A stretch of DNA of 64,000 nucleotides from Bifidobacterium catenulatum PV20-2 (GCF_000800455.1 NZ_CP007456.1:186001-250000); one strand, 5' to 3'. Counted from the stretch's first letter, positions 52,533 to 62,907 are shown. Numbers and translations: made by a program. The notes: generated from the sequence alone by a model not told the origin.

Positions 52533-53612
52533 ATGATTATGACCGACGAATTCAAGCCAATCATCCGAGACCCGCATAAGTCCGCGAATATGTTGGAGCA
52601 GCCGGTCGCGCCCGTTCCTGCGCCGCAGCCGCCGTCTGATCCGATCGAACAGGTGCTTTCCCCGCGTGAAGTGAACGCAGGACTCGCCAAAGCCGATCCG
52701 CTGACCCGCCATCCGCGCGTGTCGAGCATCATGCTCAGCGTGGTGTTCGGCCTGCTGCTGCTTGCCGCCGCAGCGGGCGTCTGGTGGTTGGGCGTGCGCA
52801 CGATGGAAGGCCAAAGCTATGAAGACATGGTCTGGTCGAAATTCGACGCGGCCTTGCCGGGATGGCTGGAACCGATCGTGCATGCCTTCACCATTTCCAC
52901 CGTTGTAATCGCAACAAGCGCGATTATGTCGATAATCGCCCTCGCCGTACTCATCGTAAGAAAACGATGGCTGTTGATTGCGCAATTGGCGGTATTCGGC
53001 GGAATCTGCTTTGCCGCAGCGGAGTTGCTGAAGCCGCTGCTGCCACGTCCGTACTTGATTAATCTGGAATCAAATCCCAATAATTCCGCGCCTTCCGGGC
53101 ATGTCATACTCGCAGCGACGGCGGGGGTGATCCTGTTGTGCGCTGTGCCTCGCATGTGTCGTGCGTTGGTCGCGGTGATTGGTTGGGCGTACGCGGTGCT
53201 TGTCGGATTGTCGGTGATCGCGGGGCAGTGGCACCGCCCGACCGACGTGATCATGGCGCTGCTGATCGTCGGCGGAGTGGCCATGCTCATGCTCGCCGCA
53301 ACGTTTGCGAACGGTATGGATGAGCCCGGATCGCGTGCGTCGTCGCCTTCCGTGCAGATCGTCGGCAGCGTGTTGCTGACATTTGGCGTGATTGGCACCC
53401 TGTATGGCGCATACATTATTTGGCAGATCCAGCCGGGACTTGCGATGAGCGCGGAATGGACGAATTCCGGCGCGCATCTTTCCACGGTGATTTTGACTGC
53501 TTCCGTCGCATCGCTGGTGTTCGGCCTGGTGCTGACCATGCGTCAGCTGACCGCCTCGCCACTGACGCAACTTGGGCTGGTGGGGGCTCCTCCGGCACCG
53601 CCGAAACGCTGA
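52533..53612 (+). CDS. PAP2-family membrane phosphatase
   Basis: A 359-residue membrane protein with a disordered Pro-rich start (1-55) and six or more helices. The PAP2 motifs are KPLLPRPYL, PSGHVILAA and GQWHRPTDVIMAL (Lys, Pro-Ser-Gly-His, His-Arg-Pro), so it is a lipid-phosphate phosphatase of the phosphatidic-acid/undecaprenyl-pyrophosphate type. The start is ATG 52533 or 52539; no good ribosome site is visible. The five-codon frame ATG 52518 (Met-Ser-Tyr-Ser-Gln) ends on a TGA overlapping ATG 52533, so it may be coupled. Confidence 0.85.
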   Translation: MIMTDEFKPIIRDPHKSANMLEQPVAPVPAPQPPSDPIEQVLSPREVNAGLAKADPLTRHPRVSSIMLSVVFGLLLLAAAAGVWWLGVRTMEGQSYEDMVWSKFDAALPGWLEPIVHAFTISTVVIATSAIMSIIALAVLIVRKRWLLIAQLAVFGGICFAAAELLKPLLPRPYLINLESNPNNSAPSGHVILAATAGVILLCAVPRMCRALVAVIGWAYAVLVGLSVIAGQWHRPTDVIMALLIVGGVAMLMLAATFANGMDEPGSRASSPSVQIVGSVLLTFGVIGTLYGAYIIWQIQPGLAMSAEWTNSGAHLSTVILTASVASLVFGLVLTMRQLTASPLTQLGLVGAPPAPPKR

Positions 53613-53737
53613 CGGCCATGCCTGCGATCGTACCGAAATTTTACGGTGAAGGTCGCTCGCGCCACACGGGCGGTTTGCCAACTGCATACGGTCAGTGAGT
53701 ATTATTGCGTTGCAAACGCTAGTAATAAGGAGTGGCT

Positions 53738-56700
53738 ATGGCTACCGGCAGCAAGCTCGTGATTGTGGAGTCTCCCACCAAGGCCAAGAAAATCGGTGGG
53801 TATTTAGGCTCCGAATATACGGTGATGGCCTCGGTCGGCCATATTCGAGATCTTGCGCAGCCAAGCCAGGTGCCGGCCGCCGACAAAACCAAATTCGGCA
53901 AGTTCGGCGTTGACGTGGAAGACGGATTCAAACCGTACTACATCGTCGACGGCAACAAGAAGAAAACCGTATCCGAACTGAAAAGTGCGTTGAAAAAAGC
54001 CGACACCCTGTACCTCGCAACCGATGAGGATCGCGAGGGAGAGGCCATCGCCTGGCATCTGGTACAGACGCTCAAACCGAAAGTGCCGGTCAAGCGCATG
54101 GTGTTCCACGAAATCACGAAGGAAGCCATCAAAGCGTCGCTTGACAATACTCGCGACGTTGACGACGACATGGTCGATGCCCAGGAGACCCGCCGTATTC
54201 TGGACCGCCTGTACGGCTATGAGCTTTCTCCGGTGCTGTGGCGCAAGGTTGGTCCGGGTCTTTCCGCGGGCCGTGTGCAGTCCGTCGCCACGCGTTTGAT
54301 CGTGGAGCGCGAGCGCGAGCGTATGGCGTTCGTGCGTGCTCCGTATTGGGACGTCACCGCAACGTTGGAAGCGCCGGATGCCGATGGCAATAATGTTGCG
54401 TTTGATTCTCGTATGGTGTCGCTTGGTGGGCGTCGTTTGGCGGGTTCCAAGGATTTCGGCGCCGATGGCAAGCTGACTGCGGCCGGCGCGAAGGACCAGG
54501 TCGTGCAGTTGGATGAGGCGCAGGCTTCCGCGATTGCGCAGGCGTTGGAATTTGCAACGTTTACCGTCGCGTCGATGGAAACGAAGCCGTACCGTCGCCG
54601 TCCGGTTCCACCGTTTACTACGTCCACATTGCAGCAGACTGCCGGCAATCGTCTCGGCATGAGCTCGCGTCAGACCATGCGCGCGGCGCAAGGATTGTAT
54701 GAAAACGGCTATATCACCTACATGCGTACCGATTCGGTGACGCTGTCGCAGGAAGCGATCGCAGCCGCTCGTGAAGCGGTCATCAAGCATTTCGGCGAAA
54801 ACTATCTGTCGGATGCGCCGAAACAATATGCCACAAAAACCGCGGGCGCGCAGGAAGCCCACGAATGCATTAGGCCGGCGGGTGCGAAATTCCGCGACCC
54901 TGCGGAAATCGCAAGCAAAGTGCCGGCCGACCAGCTCAAGCTGTACACGCTGATCTGGCAGCGCACGCTTGCCTGCCAGATGGCAGACGCAACCGGTTCC
55001 ACGGCGACCGTGCGACTGTCTGCACCGACCGAATCGAATGGGGAAGCCATGTTCCAGGCTTCCGGTACTGTCATCGAATTCCCCGGCTTTATGAAGGCGA
55101 CCGGTGAAGGCCGCCGCGCATCCGCCGAATCGAAGAAGGGCGATGCTGCTGGAAGCGTTGAACAGGCTGCGCAATCCGGTAAATCCAGCAAAGCGGATAA
55201 GAAGTCGGATGACAATGTGTCGCTGCCGCCGATGAATCCGGGCGATGCGCTTGCCGCGGTGGCGGTTGGTGCCGACGGACACGAAACTCAGCCTCCGGCG
55301 CGTTACACCGAAGCGTCGCTCGTGAAAACGTTGGAACAGAAGGAAATCGGCCGCCCGTCCACGTATGCGAGCATTATTTCCACGATTATCGATCGCGGAT
55401 ACGTGTATGAGCGCGGTCGTGCGTTGATTCCGTCGTGGCTCGCGTTTTCCGTGGTCAAATTGCTGGAAACGAAGTTCCCGCGGTATGTGGATTACGAGTT
55501 CACTGCCGATATGGAAAGCGGTCTTGACCAGATTGCGAGCGGTCAGGAGACCGGCAGGAATTGGCTGACCCGCTTCTATTTCGGTTCCGGTGAGGGTGCC
55601 GCGCAGTCTGCGGACGAGGCGCATGCCGGTTTGCAGCAGCAGGTCGCGCAGTTGGGTGAAATCGACGCTCGCGAGATCAATACGATTGAGATCGGCGACG
55701 GTTTGCATGTGCGCGTCGGCAGGTATGGCCCGTATTTGGAGGATGTGAACCATCTGGATGATGAGGGCAATCCGAAGCGTGCGTCGCTGCCGGATACTCT
55801 CGCTCCGGATGAGCTGACGGTGGAAGTCGGTCATGATTTGATTGAGAATCATTCCGGCGGTCCGCGTGCACTTGGTGTTGATCCGGTTTCCGGGGGCACT
55901 GTTGAAGTGCGTAATGGTCGTTTCGGCCCGTATGTTGCGTTGGTGATGCCTTCTGCGGATGCTGGTGCTGACGGTGACGTGGCTGGTGATGGCAAGTCGA
56001 AGAAGGGCAAGAGCGCTAAGAAGGCTGCCGATCGCCCGAAGATGGCGTCGTTGTTTAAGACTATGAGCCCGGAATCGTTGACGTTGGATGATGCGTTGCG
56101 CCTGCTGAGTTTGCCTCGTGAAGTTGGTTCTTATGAGGAAGCGGACGCTCAGACCGGTGAAGTGCAGGCGGTTGTTGTGCAAGCCAATAATGGTCGTTAC
56201 GGCCCGTATTTGACGAAGACTGGTGCCGATGGCAAGTCGGATACGCGTTCGCTCGCTTCGGAAGATGAGATTTTCACGGTTGATTTGGATAAGGCGAAGG
56301 AACTGTTCGCCCAGCCGAAGTATGGCCGTGGGCGCGGTCGTGGCGCTGCCAAGCCGCCGTTGCGTGAACTGGGCGTCGATCCGGAAACGCAGAAGCAGGT
56401 GACCATCAAGGAAGGCTTCTACGGCGCGTATATCACCGATGGTGAAACGAACCGTACGTTGCCGAAGCAGTATGCTCCCGAGTCGATCGAGCCGGCTGAG
56501 GCGTTCCGTCTGTTGGCGGAGAAGCGTGCGCAGGGTCCGTCGAAGAGGCGTGGGCGCAAGGGTGCTGCTGGCAAGGGTGGTGCGAAGAAGACTGCTGCTA
56601 AGGGTGCTAAGGCTTCTGCTGATCAGGCTCGTGCCGATCGCCGTGCCAAGGTGCGTGAGTTGGCCGATAAGGGTTGGGCCAACACCCGTATCGCCAAGGA

Positions 56701-56794
56701 GATCGGTTCCACGCCGACCACGGTGAAGGCCGATGTGGAATGGCTTTCCGCCAACGAAGGCTACATCCGTCCTGCCGTAGTTCCCGCCCGGTGA
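53738..56794 (+). CDS. topA: DNA topoisomerase I
   Basis: A 1018-residue type IA topoisomerase. The Toprim domain is [15 protein letters not shown] and [14 protein letters not shown], with the catalytic tyrosine Tyr328 in [10 protein letters not shown]. The C-terminus has four topo-C repeat cores ([27 protein letters not shown] and GFYGAYITD), a Lys/Gly/Ala-rich stretch and, at the very end, [36 protein letters not shown], which looks like a helix-turn-helix. AAGGAG lies 5 bases before the ATG at 53738; a GTG two codons earlier is in frame. It is translationally coupled to tmk (TGATG overlap). Confidence 0.95.
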   Translation: MATGSKLVIVESPTKAKKIGGYLGSEYTVMASVGHIRDLAQPSQVPAADKTKFGKFGVDVEDGFKPYYIVDGNKKKTVSELKSALKKADTLYLATDEDREGEAIAWHLVQTLKPKVPVKRMVFHEITKEAIKASLDNTRDVDDDMVDAQETRRILDRLYGYELSPVLWRKVGPGLSAGRVQSVATRLIVERERERMAFVRAPYWDVTATLEAPDADGNNVAFDSRMVSLGGRRLAGSKDFGADGKLTAAGAKDQVVQLDEAQASAIAQALEFATFTVASMETKPYRRRPVPPFTTSTLQQTAGNRLGMSSRQTMRAAQGLYENGYITYMRTDSVTLSQEAIAAAREAVIKHFGENYLSDAPKQYATKTAGAQEAHECIRPAGAKFRDPAEIASKVPADQLKLYTLIWQRTLACQMADATGSTATVRLSAPTESNGEAMFQASGTVIEFPGFMKATGEGRRASAESKKGDAAGSVEQAAQSGKSSKADKKSDDNVSLPPMNPGDALAAVAVGADGHETQPPARYTEASLVKTLEQKEIGRPSTYASIISTIIDRGYVYERGRALIPSWLAFSVVKLLETKFPRYVDYEFTADMESGLDQIASGQETGRNWLTRFYFGSGEGAAQSADEAHAGLQQQVAQLGEIDAREINTIEIGDGLHVRVGRYGPYLEDVNHLDDEGNPKRASLPDTLAPDELTVEVGHDLIENHSGGPRALGVDPVSGGTVEVRNGRFGPYVALVMPSADAGADGDVAGDGKSKKGKSAKKAADRPKMASLFKTMSPESLTLDDALRLLSLPREVGSYEEADAQTGEVQAVVVQANNGRYGPYLTKTGADGKSDTRSLASEDEIFTVDLDKAKELFAQPKYGRGRGRGAAKPPLRELGVDPETQKQVTIKEGFYGAYITDGETNRTLPKQYAPESIEPAEAFRLLAEKRAQGPSKRRGRKGAAGKGGAKKTAAKGAKASADQARADRRAKVRELADKGWANTRIAKEIGSTPTTVKADVEWLSANEGYIRPAVVPAR

Positions 56795-57453
56795 TGGATA
56801 TGCAGGGCATATTCATCTCCTTTGAGGGCATCGACGGCGTCGGCAAAACCACGCAGGTCGAACGATTGCGTGCGTATGTTGAGGCGCAGGGGCGTGAATG
56901 CGTGGTCACGCGTGAGCCAGGCGGCACTGTGCTTGGTGTGGCGATTCGCAAGCTGCTGCTTGGCGGCGTGGAAGGTTCCGACGCGGATATCGCTCCGCGT
57001 GCGGAGGCGTTGCTGTTCGCCGCCGATCGTGCCCAGCATGTTGCCGAGGTGATTCGCCCTGCACTGGAACGCGGTGCCGTGGTAATTACCGATCGGTACC
57101 TTGATTCTTCTCTTGCATACCAGGCTGGCGGCCGCGAATTGACGGCAGATGAAATCCGCAACTTAAGTATGTGGGCAACCAACGGTTTGTTGCCGAATCG
57201 CACGTATCTGCTGGATCTTGACCCTGTGCAATCGCATGCACGACTGCAGCATGATGAAGATCGCATGGAATCTGCAGGAGATGATTTCCAACGTCGTACA
57301 CGACAGGCGTTTCTTGATTTGGCAAAGGCGGAATCGCAACGTTTCTGTGTGATTGATGCCAGCCAATCCATCGATGAAGTATGGGCGCATATCCAAGACG
57401 ATTTTGCGCAAATCAGCCAAACGAAAACTTTCCAATCGGAGGCCGCCGAGTGA
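56794..57453 (+). CDS. tmk: Thymidylate kinase
   Basis: A 219-residue kinase that converts dTMP to dTDP. The P-loop is [12 protein letters not shown] (10-21), the DR motif is [14 protein letters not shown], and the lid and TMP sites follow the class usual in Gram-positives. The ATG overlaps the topA stop by one base, and its stop overlaps the GTG of holB, so topA-tmk-holB form one coupled operon. MQGIF at 56800 is a possible alternative start. Confidence 0.94.
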   Translation: MDMQGIFISFEGIDGVGKTTQVERLRAYVEAQGRECVVTREPGGTVLGVAIRKLLLGGVEGSDADIAPRAEALLFAADRAQHVAEVIRPALERGAVVITDRYLDSSLAYQAGGRELTADEIRNLSMWATNGLLPNRTYLLDLDPVQSHARLQHDEDRMESAGDDFQRRTRQAFLDLAKAESQRFCVIDASQSIDEVWAHIQDDFAQISQTKTFQSEAAE

Positions 57454-58604
57454 GCGTGTGGGATTCGATTGTCGGCCAGCAGCGGGTTGTAGAACAACTC
57501 AAAGTCATCGCAAGTGGCGATCCGAAAGCCATTGCGCAATCCTGGCTAATTTGCGGTCCTCCAGGATCGGGCCGTTCCAATGTGGCGCGTGCGTTTGCGG
57601 CGGCGTTGGAGAGCCCCGATCATGGTCTTGGTGACGAGCCGACCAAAGCCGCGCAGCAGGTGCTTGCCGGCACTCATCCCGACGTGACCGTGCTTGCCAC
57701 CAACAAAGTGACCATCGGCATCGATGAGGTGCGAGACATCATCACCACTTCCGAGCAGATGCCGAGCACTGCGCCGTGGCGCATCATCATTATCGAAGAT
57801 GTCGATCGTATGCTGGAACGCACCACCAACGTGCTGCTCAAGGAGATTGAGGAGCCGAGCGAGCACACGATTTGGCTCTTGTGTGCGCCGAGTGCGCAGG
57901 ATGTGTTGCCGACGATTCGCTCGCGCACTCGCATCGTCAATCTTGCCGTGCCCTCCACACAGGCGGTGGCCTCATTTCTGGAACAAAATGGCGGATTTGA
58001 GCCGAAAATCGCGGCGCGTGCCGCACGTCTTGCGGAAGGGCATATCGGCATTGCGCGCTTGTATGCGGAGAATGAGCAGGTGATGTCTGACCGCGACGAG
58101 CTGATTGTGGGCGTGCTTGGATTGCGTCGCGCGTCGGATGCGGTGCTGCTTGCCGGCAATCTTATCGACAGTGCGAAAGCGCAGGCCGAAGCGGAGGTGA
58201 AGGTCAAAGCGGCAGAGGCGGAAGCTGATTTTCGTAGGGTCAATGGGCTTGGGGCGAAGGATCGTATTCCTCCGAAACTGCGCGGCGCGTACAATGCGAT
58301 CGCCAAAAAAGACGAGCTGAAGCGCCAGACTACGCGACTTACGCGTGATGTGCTTGACCGTGCGTTGAACTCGATTGCCAGTATTTACCGTGATGTGGCT
58401 GTGCTACAGAATAATGCCGAGGATTCGGTGGGACTGATTAATTTGGAGAATCGTTCGTCGATCACCGAACTATCGGTGCGGCTCACGCGTGGGGGAGCGG
58501 TGCGGCGGCTGGAGGATATTGCCGTTGCACGTCGCCGCCTAGCCGGCAATGGCAATCCCGTACTGGTCTTCGAAGCCCTCTTCTGCTCCCTCATCGTCAG
58601 CTAG
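57450..58604 (+). CDS. holB: DNA polymerase III delta' subunit
   Basis: A 384-residue clamp-loader subunit. It resembles the DnaX AAA+ core: [35 protein letters not shown] with a degenerate P-loop lacking the catalytic Lys, [25 protein letters not shown] and the sensor SRTRIV. This degeneracy is normal for delta'. The start is GTG at 57450, 8 bases after GGAGG and overlapping the tmk stop. An Ala/Lys/Glu-rich coil (about 235-265) precedes the collar domain. Confidence 0.92.
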   Translation: MSVWDSIVGQQRVVEQLKVIASGDPKAIAQSWLICGPPGSGRSNVARAFAAALESPDHGLGDEPTKAAQQVLAGTHPDVTVLATNKVTIGIDEVRDIITTSEQMPSTAPWRIIIIEDVDRMLERTTNVLLKEIEEPSEHTIWLLCAPSAQDVLPTIRSRTRIVNLAVPSTQAVASFLEQNGGFEPKIAARAARLAEGHIGIARLYAENEQVMSDRDELIVGVLGLRRASDAVLLAGNLIDSAKAQAEAEVKVKAAEAEADFRRVNGLGAKDRIPPKLRGAYNAIAKKDELKRQTTRLTRDVLDRALNSIASIYRDVAVLQNNAEDSVGLINLENRSSITELSVRLTRGGAVRRLEDIAVARRRLAGNGNPVLVFEALFCSLIVS

Positions 58605-58637
58605 GGCTAGCAGCGTTGGCACATAAAAAATGTCGAT

Positions 58638-59675
58638 TCAGCGCTGGCAGTTGGTGGATTCGCGCACGATCAGTTGCGGTGCAAGTGAGATATGCGCGGG
58701 GTTGTCGGGGCCGTCGTTGAGTAGGCGTAGCACTTCGGAGACGATTTGTTTGAATGGCGGGCGCACGCTGGTCAGCGGCGGCATGGTGGTGCGTGCGATT
58801 GGCGAATCGTTGTAGCCAACCACCAGCACATCTTCAGGCACGCGAAGCCCAAGCGAATGCAACGCCACCATCACGCCGAACGCGATCGCATCGTCGGCGC
58901 ACACCACGGCTTCCGGTTGCACGAGCGGCTCGGAAAACAGTCGCATGGCGCAGTCGAATCCGCGCTGCACGCTACGGTCTCCGAACTTGTTCCATTCGGT
59001 TTCGGTGGCAAGATGGTGCGCTCGCATCTGAGTGTGGAACATGGTGAACAGTTCCGCCGATTCGAAGGAGATTTCCTTGCCGGCCATGTATGCCACGGAT
59101 GCGATGCCACGTTCGGCCAAATGCCCGATCACGATTTCCATGGCTGCGCTTTCGTCGACGCTCACCATGGATGTGCGGAACGAGCATTGGCGTCCGCCCA
59201 CCTGCACGATCGGCAGTGTGGAGGCGTAATGTTCAAGCCCCGCGGAAAGGTAGGCTCCCCAGGCGGGCAGCACAATCAGACCGTCAACATGGCGGTCCAT
59301 CAATGACTCGATGCGTTGAATCTGCGTGGCCTGATCGCCGCCGATGCCCAGCAGCAGTTGCTGCGAATCCACGTCGATGACGGGTTCGATTTCGTCAAGC
59401 AGCTGCGCGCAGAACGGGTCGTTGGCGGTCGGAATCACCAGGCCGATGGTGTTGGTGACGGTGCTGCGCAACGCGCTCGCCGCATAATTGACCGAATAGT
59501 TGAGGTGTGCCGCGGCCGCTCGCACGCGACGTGCGATGTCGTCGTCTTTGGTGCGTTTGCCGGAAAGTACGCGGGAGACGGTGGCGATGGAGACGTTGGC
59601 CAGCGCTGCGACGTTCGTGATCGAACTGTTCGCCGAAGCTGCCGAAGCCGAAGCGTTGTCGGTTGTGCGTGCCAT
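58638..59675 (-). CDS. LacI-family transcriptional regulator
   Basis: A 345-residue LacI repressor: HTH ITNVAALANVSIATVSRVLSG (about 19-39) and a sugar-binding-like effector domain (IGLVIPTANDPFCAQLLDEI, VVGYNDSPIARTTMPPLTSVRPP). The C-terminus is intact (QLIVRESTNC), unlike the arabinan-cluster LacI. TATTCGAA occurs twice upstream (about 59685-59730) and could be operators. The AAAACGTTTA palindrome in front of ptsI is another candidate target. The effector is unknown. Confidence 0.9.
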   Translation of the reverse strand: MARTTDNASASAASANSSITNVAALANVSIATVSRVLSGKRTKDDDIARRVRAAAAHLNYSVNYAASALRSTVTNTIGLVIPTANDPFCAQLLDEIEPVIDVDSQQLLLGIGGDQATQIQRIESLMDRHVDGLIVLPAWGAYLSAGLEHYASTLPIVQVGGRQCSFRTSMVSVDESAAMEIVIGHLAERGIASVAYMAGKEISFESAELFTMFHTQMRAHHLATETEWNKFGDRSVQRGFDCAMRLFSEPLVQPEAVVCADDAIAFGVMVALHSLGLRVPEDVLVVGYNDSPIARTTMPPLTSVRPPFKQIVSEVLRLLNDGPDNPAHISLAPQLIVRESTNCQR

Positions 59676-59799
59676 GCTCTCCTCACCACAAATATTCGAA
59701 ATGCTCGAAAAAACTCGGATTATTCGAATTACTGCCGTATCTCAATCGCGTATTCAAGAATAAAACAGCCACCCGTCGAAAGCGGCAGGTGGCTGAACG

Positions 59800-59872
59800 C
59801 AAGTATCGCAAGTATCGCAAGTATCGCAATCATGCATGTTGCATTGCGATTCCATAATTGCGATGCAATAAC
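59800..59872. repeat. Short tandem and inverted repeats downstream of ptsH
   Basis: The 9-bp unit AAGTATCGC is repeated three times in tandem (about 59800-59830), followed by TTGCATTGCGAT..ATTGCGATGCAA (inverted repeat, about 59839-59867). It lies between the divergently oriented lacI upstream region and the end of ptsH. Confidence 0.7.
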
Positions 59873-59924
59873 TGAAGATTGTTGAACATCTTGCGAAATT
59901 CTGAAATCTTCAGCAAGAGGAAGA

Positions 59925-60185
59925 TCACTCGGCGTTGACGAGGATGTTCAGCAGGTTGTCTGCCACGGTTTCATCATCGGCGCCCTGCACGTCGATGACT
60001 ACGGAATCGCCCTGCTTGATGCCCAGGCCCATGACGGACAGGATGGAGTTAGCCGGAACCGGGTTGCCGCCTTCCTTGGCGATGGTGACGGTGCAGCCGG
60101 AGGCGGTGACGGCCTGGGTGAACTGTGCGGCCGGACGGGCGTGGATGCCGACGGGATCGTTGATGACGGTGGTGCGGGTTGCCAT
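59925..60185 (-). CDS. ptsH: Phosphocarrier protein HPr
   Basis: An 86-residue HPr. His15 in VGIHARPAAQ is the residue phosphorylated by EI, and NSILSVMGLG at about 46-55 is the conserved second segment (Ser47 near the regulatory serine). It passes phosphate to PTS enzymes IIA. The ATG at 60185 is preceded by AAGGAGTG, and an in-frame GTG nine bases upstream is less likely. It is divergent from ptsI rather than in one operon with it. Confidence 0.95.
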   Translation of the reverse strand: MATRTTVINDPVGIHARPAAQFTQAVTASGCTVTIAKEGGNPVPANSILSVMGLGIKQGDSVVIDVQGADDETVADNLLNILVNAE

Positions 60186-60287
60186 GATGGACACTCCTTT
60201 GAGTCGTGTGTTGATTGATTTTTGGTTGTGTTATTTGAAAGTCGTGCTGCTTGCCGAGCGAAATGCCTCGGTGCGCCGCTGCTAATT

Positions 60288-60360
60288 ACTATAGCACCTT
60301 TTTTCACGAAACGCAGAAAACGTTTACCGGTTGTGTGTTACGGCTTAAAGTGTGTATACT
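60288..60360. promoter_or_regulatory. Divergent ptsH/ptsI promoter region
   Basis: TTGTGT (60331-60336), 18 bp, TATACT (60355-60360) form the ptsI promoter (start about 60367, leader about 150 nt). TATAGT on the minus strand (60293-60288) is the likely -10 of ptsH. Between them is AAAACGTTTA (60317-60326), a LacI-type palindrome. Confidence 0.7.
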
Positions 60361-60516
60361 GTGTGCAGGCTGAAAATGATTTACCGGCAAAGACGGTGGG
60401 AATCACGCAGTAACTCGACGCGCAAAGCAAGCGCGTAAATCACAACAACAAACGTTCGGTTCGCGTTCCTTTCGCGGGCAAACAACAAAACAAGGAAACA
60501 GGTCAAAGGAGTTCAC

Positions 60517-62166
60517 ATGATTATCAAAGGTGTTGGCATTGGTCGCGGTGTTGCAGTCGGCCCGGTCATCCGTATGGCGCAACCGCTGCCGGAACCGTCG
60601 GACGCTCCGCGTGCGGAAGGCATTGCTGCCGAAAGCGAAATCGCCCGCGTTGAAAAGTCCCTCGCACTGGTGAACGCCGACCTGAACCGTCGTGCCGAAG
60701 AGGCCGCCAATGGTGACGAAGGCGCCAAGCAGGCCGCTCCGATTCTGCAGGCCGTCGCCATGTTCGCTTCCGATCCGTCGCTGGCGGAATCCATCAAGGG
60801 TCTGATTCAGCAGGGTAAGACCGCCGAACGTGCAGTGCTCGAAGGCTTTGCCGCGGTGGAAGACATGTTCCGTGCCATCGGTGGCTATCAGGCTGAGCGT
60901 GCCGCCGATCTGCACGATGTCGGCCAGCGCGTGATTGCCGACCTTATGGGTGCTCCCGCTCCGGGCTTGCCGCAGAGCGAAACCCCGTTCGTGCTTGTCG
61001 CCGAAGATCTTTCCCCCGCTGATACCGCGGCGCTCGACATGAGCAAGACCCTCGCCATCGTCACCTCGCAGGGCGGCCCGACCTCGCACACCGCTATTCT
61101 GGCGCGCGCTCGTGGCATTGTGGCGGTTGTTTCCGCGGCCGAAGCCGAAAACCTGACCGATGGCACTACCGTGGTCGTGAACGCGGCCAAGGGCGAACTT
61201 GTCGTTGACCCGACCGAAGAGGAGATCGCCGTTGCCGAAGCCGCCAAGTCCCGTGCGGCCGCAGCCAAGGAACTGCGAGGCAATCCGGGCTCCACCAAGG
61301 ATGGTCATCTGATTCCGCTGCTCGCCAACGTGGGCAAGCCGGCCGACGCAGCCAAGGCGCTGGAATATGGCGCTGAAGGCGTTGGTCTGTTCCGTACCGA
61401 ATTCCTGTTCATCGGCAACTCCGAGCCGCCGACCGTCGAAGAGCAGACCCGCGCTTACACCGAGTTGTTGAGCCAGTTCCCGGGCAAGAAGGTCGTGATC
61501 CGTATGCTCGACGCCGGCGCTGACAAGCCGCTGCCGTTCCTCACTCCGGAAGACGAGCCGAATCCGGCTCTCGGCCTGCGCGGTCTGCGCACCCTGCGCG
61601 CCCACATGGACGTGCTCGAAGGCCAGCTCAAGGCGCTCGCCGCAGCCGATGCCGCCACCGACGCGAACCTGTGGGTCATGGCCCCGATGGTTGCCGACCA
61701 GCATGAGGCTGACTATTTCGTGAAGCTGGGCAAGAGCTTCGGTCTGCAGTTTGTGGGTGCGATGGCTGAGGTGCCGTCGATCGCGCTTATGGCCGATAAG
61801 GTGGCCGACGTGGCCGACTTCGTGTCGATCGGCACCAACGATCTGACCCAGTACACGCTGGCCGCCGACCGTACGCTCGGTTCCGTTGCCAACTATCAGA
61901 CCGCTTGGCATCCGGCGGTGCTGCGTGCCATCAAGATGATCTGCGATGCGGGCAACGCCAAGGGCATGCCGGTGGGCGTGTGCGGCGAGGCCGCTGCCGA
62001 TCCGGACTTGGCCGTAGTGCTGGCCGGTCTTGGCGTGAACTCCCTGTCCATGACTCCGGTGGCACTCGACGACGTGCGTGCCTCCCTTGCCGAAGTCACC
62101 TTCGAAGAGGCTCAGGCCCGTGCCGAAGCCGCCCTTAACGGCGACTTCTACCACCCGGCCAACTGA
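60517..62166 (+). CDS. ptsI: PTS enzyme I
   Basis: A 549-residue phosphoenolpyruvate-protein phosphotransferase. The phosphorylation site is His191 in GGPTSHTAILARARG; the PEP-binding barrel has FRTEFLFIG, VVIRMLDAGADKPLPFL, and VSIGTNDLTQYTLAADR; GVCGEAA follows near the end. It phosphorylates HPr encoded divergently upstream. AAAGGAG precedes the ATG. The C-terminus is shorter than E. coli EI by a few residues, as usual in actinobacteria. Confidence 0.95.
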   Translation: MIIKGVGIGRGVAVGPVIRMAQPLPEPSDAPRAEGIAAESEIARVEKSLALVNADLNRRAEEAANGDEGAKQAAPILQAVAMFASDPSLAESIKGLIQQGKTAERAVLEGFAAVEDMFRAIGGYQAERAADLHDVGQRVIADLMGAPAPGLPQSETPFVLVAEDLSPADTAALDMSKTLAIVTSQGGPTSHTAILARARGIVAVVSAAEAENLTDGTTVVVNAAKGELVVDPTEEEIAVAEAAKSRAAAAKELRGNPGSTKDGHLIPLLANVGKPADAAKALEYGAEGVGLFRTEFLFIGNSEPPTVEEQTRAYTELLSQFPGKKVVIRMLDAGADKPLPFLTPEDEPNPALGLRGLRTLRAHMDVLEGQLKALAAADAATDANLWVMAPMVADQHEADYFVKLGKSFGLQFVGAMAEVPSIALMADKVADVADFVSIGTNDLTQYTLAADRTLGSVANYQTAWHPAVLRAIKMICDAGNAKGMPVGVCGEAAADPDLAVVLAGLGVNSLSMTPVALDDVRASLAEVTFEEAQARAEAALNGDFYHPAN

Positions 62167-62243
62167 GCCGTATTAGCTGTGCCTATCGCCTGTAACGTCC
62201 TGTTTTTCAAGTGATGTGAGGTCTGGTAGGCCCTGTTTCCCGG

Positions 62244-62296
62244 AACGACCCCTGCCCGCGTGCCCCCATAGGCTCGCTCGCAGGGGTCGTTTCGTT
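62244..62296 (+). terminator. Terminator after ptsI
   Basis: A perfect 12-bp stem AACGACCCCTGC (62244-62255) / GCAGGGGTCGTT (62280-62291), followed by TCGTT. Confidence 0.7.
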
Positions 62297-62314
62297 ATGC
62301 CGTCAATTGAAACC

Positions 62315-62350
62315 TTGTATGAGTCAGACGCTTGAGAGATACTGGGTTCA
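62315..62350 (+). promoter_or_regulatory. Promoter predicting a leaderless PEBP mRNA
   Basis: TTGTAT (62315-62320), a 17-nt spacer and GATACT (62338-62343). The A of the ATG at 62350 is 7 nt after the -10, the expected start point. No ribosome site is present. Confidence 0.55.
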
Positions 62351-62907
62351 TGAAGATTTCCGCAGATTTCACCGTCATTCCCGACGCGTTTGCCAAGGCG
62401 GCGCCGCCTGAGAACTGCATCGACGGTACGCCGATTGTTTCCTTCCCCTTCTACATTGATGCGCTTGATCCTGCAGTGCAGTTCCTGCATTGGGAATTCG
62501 TTGATCCGGATTCAATTCCGGTATGCGGTTTCCAGTGGAATCATTGGTCCCTCGCAAATCTGCCCGTGGATGCGCTGATGTACGATTTCAACGATTCCCA
62601 CGCGCTCGCGATTCCGGCTGATTTCTCGCGCACGGTTTCCGCGATGATTCCTGAAGCGATTCAGGGACGCACGTCCGCCGCCTCGCCGTTGCTGCAGGGC
62701 CGCAGCAGTGATTCCGCAGTGACGATGCGTTACAACGGTCCGTATCCGCCGGATCAGGATCACGACTATTACCTGCATGTGTGGGGCACTACGGCTCCGC
62801 TCGCCGGCCTCAATCAGGGATTCTGGCTCAACGAAATGGAACGTGCGCTGCGTACTTCCGGTACAATCGTTGATCAGGGCGCTATTTTCCTCACTGGAAA
62901 AGCCTGA
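62350..62907 (+). CDS. YbhB/YbcL-type PEBP-family protein
   Basis: A 185-residue protein of the phosphatidylethanolamine-binding-protein family (Raf-kinase-inhibitor-like). The family features are the HWEFVDPDSIPVCGFQWNHWSLANLPVD region (His, Asp, Pro) and the GPYPPDQDHDYYLHVWGTT segment containing the GPxPPxxxHxY signature. There is no signal peptide. The role is unclear; bacterial homologues are of unknown function. A TTG 18 bp upstream is in frame, but the promoter position favours ATG 62350. Confidence 0.85.
   Translation: MKISADFTVIPDAFAKAAPPENCIDGTPIVSFPFYIDALDPAVQFLHWEFVDPDSIPVCGFQWNHWSLANLPVDALMYDFNDSHALAIPADFSRTVSAMIPEAIQGRTSAASPLLQGRSSDSAVTMRYNGPYPPDQDHDYYLHVWGTTAPLAGLNQGFWLNEMERALRTSGTIVDQGAIFLTGKA

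Noticed and set aside
53804-56182. 792-residue minus-strand frame opposite topA
   Set aside because: Shadow of a core gene; the sequence is Arg/His/Gln-rich with no family motif.
60403-62154. 583-residue minus-strand frame opposite ptsI
   Set aside because: Shadow of enzyme I; Gly/His/Arg-rich without domain signal.
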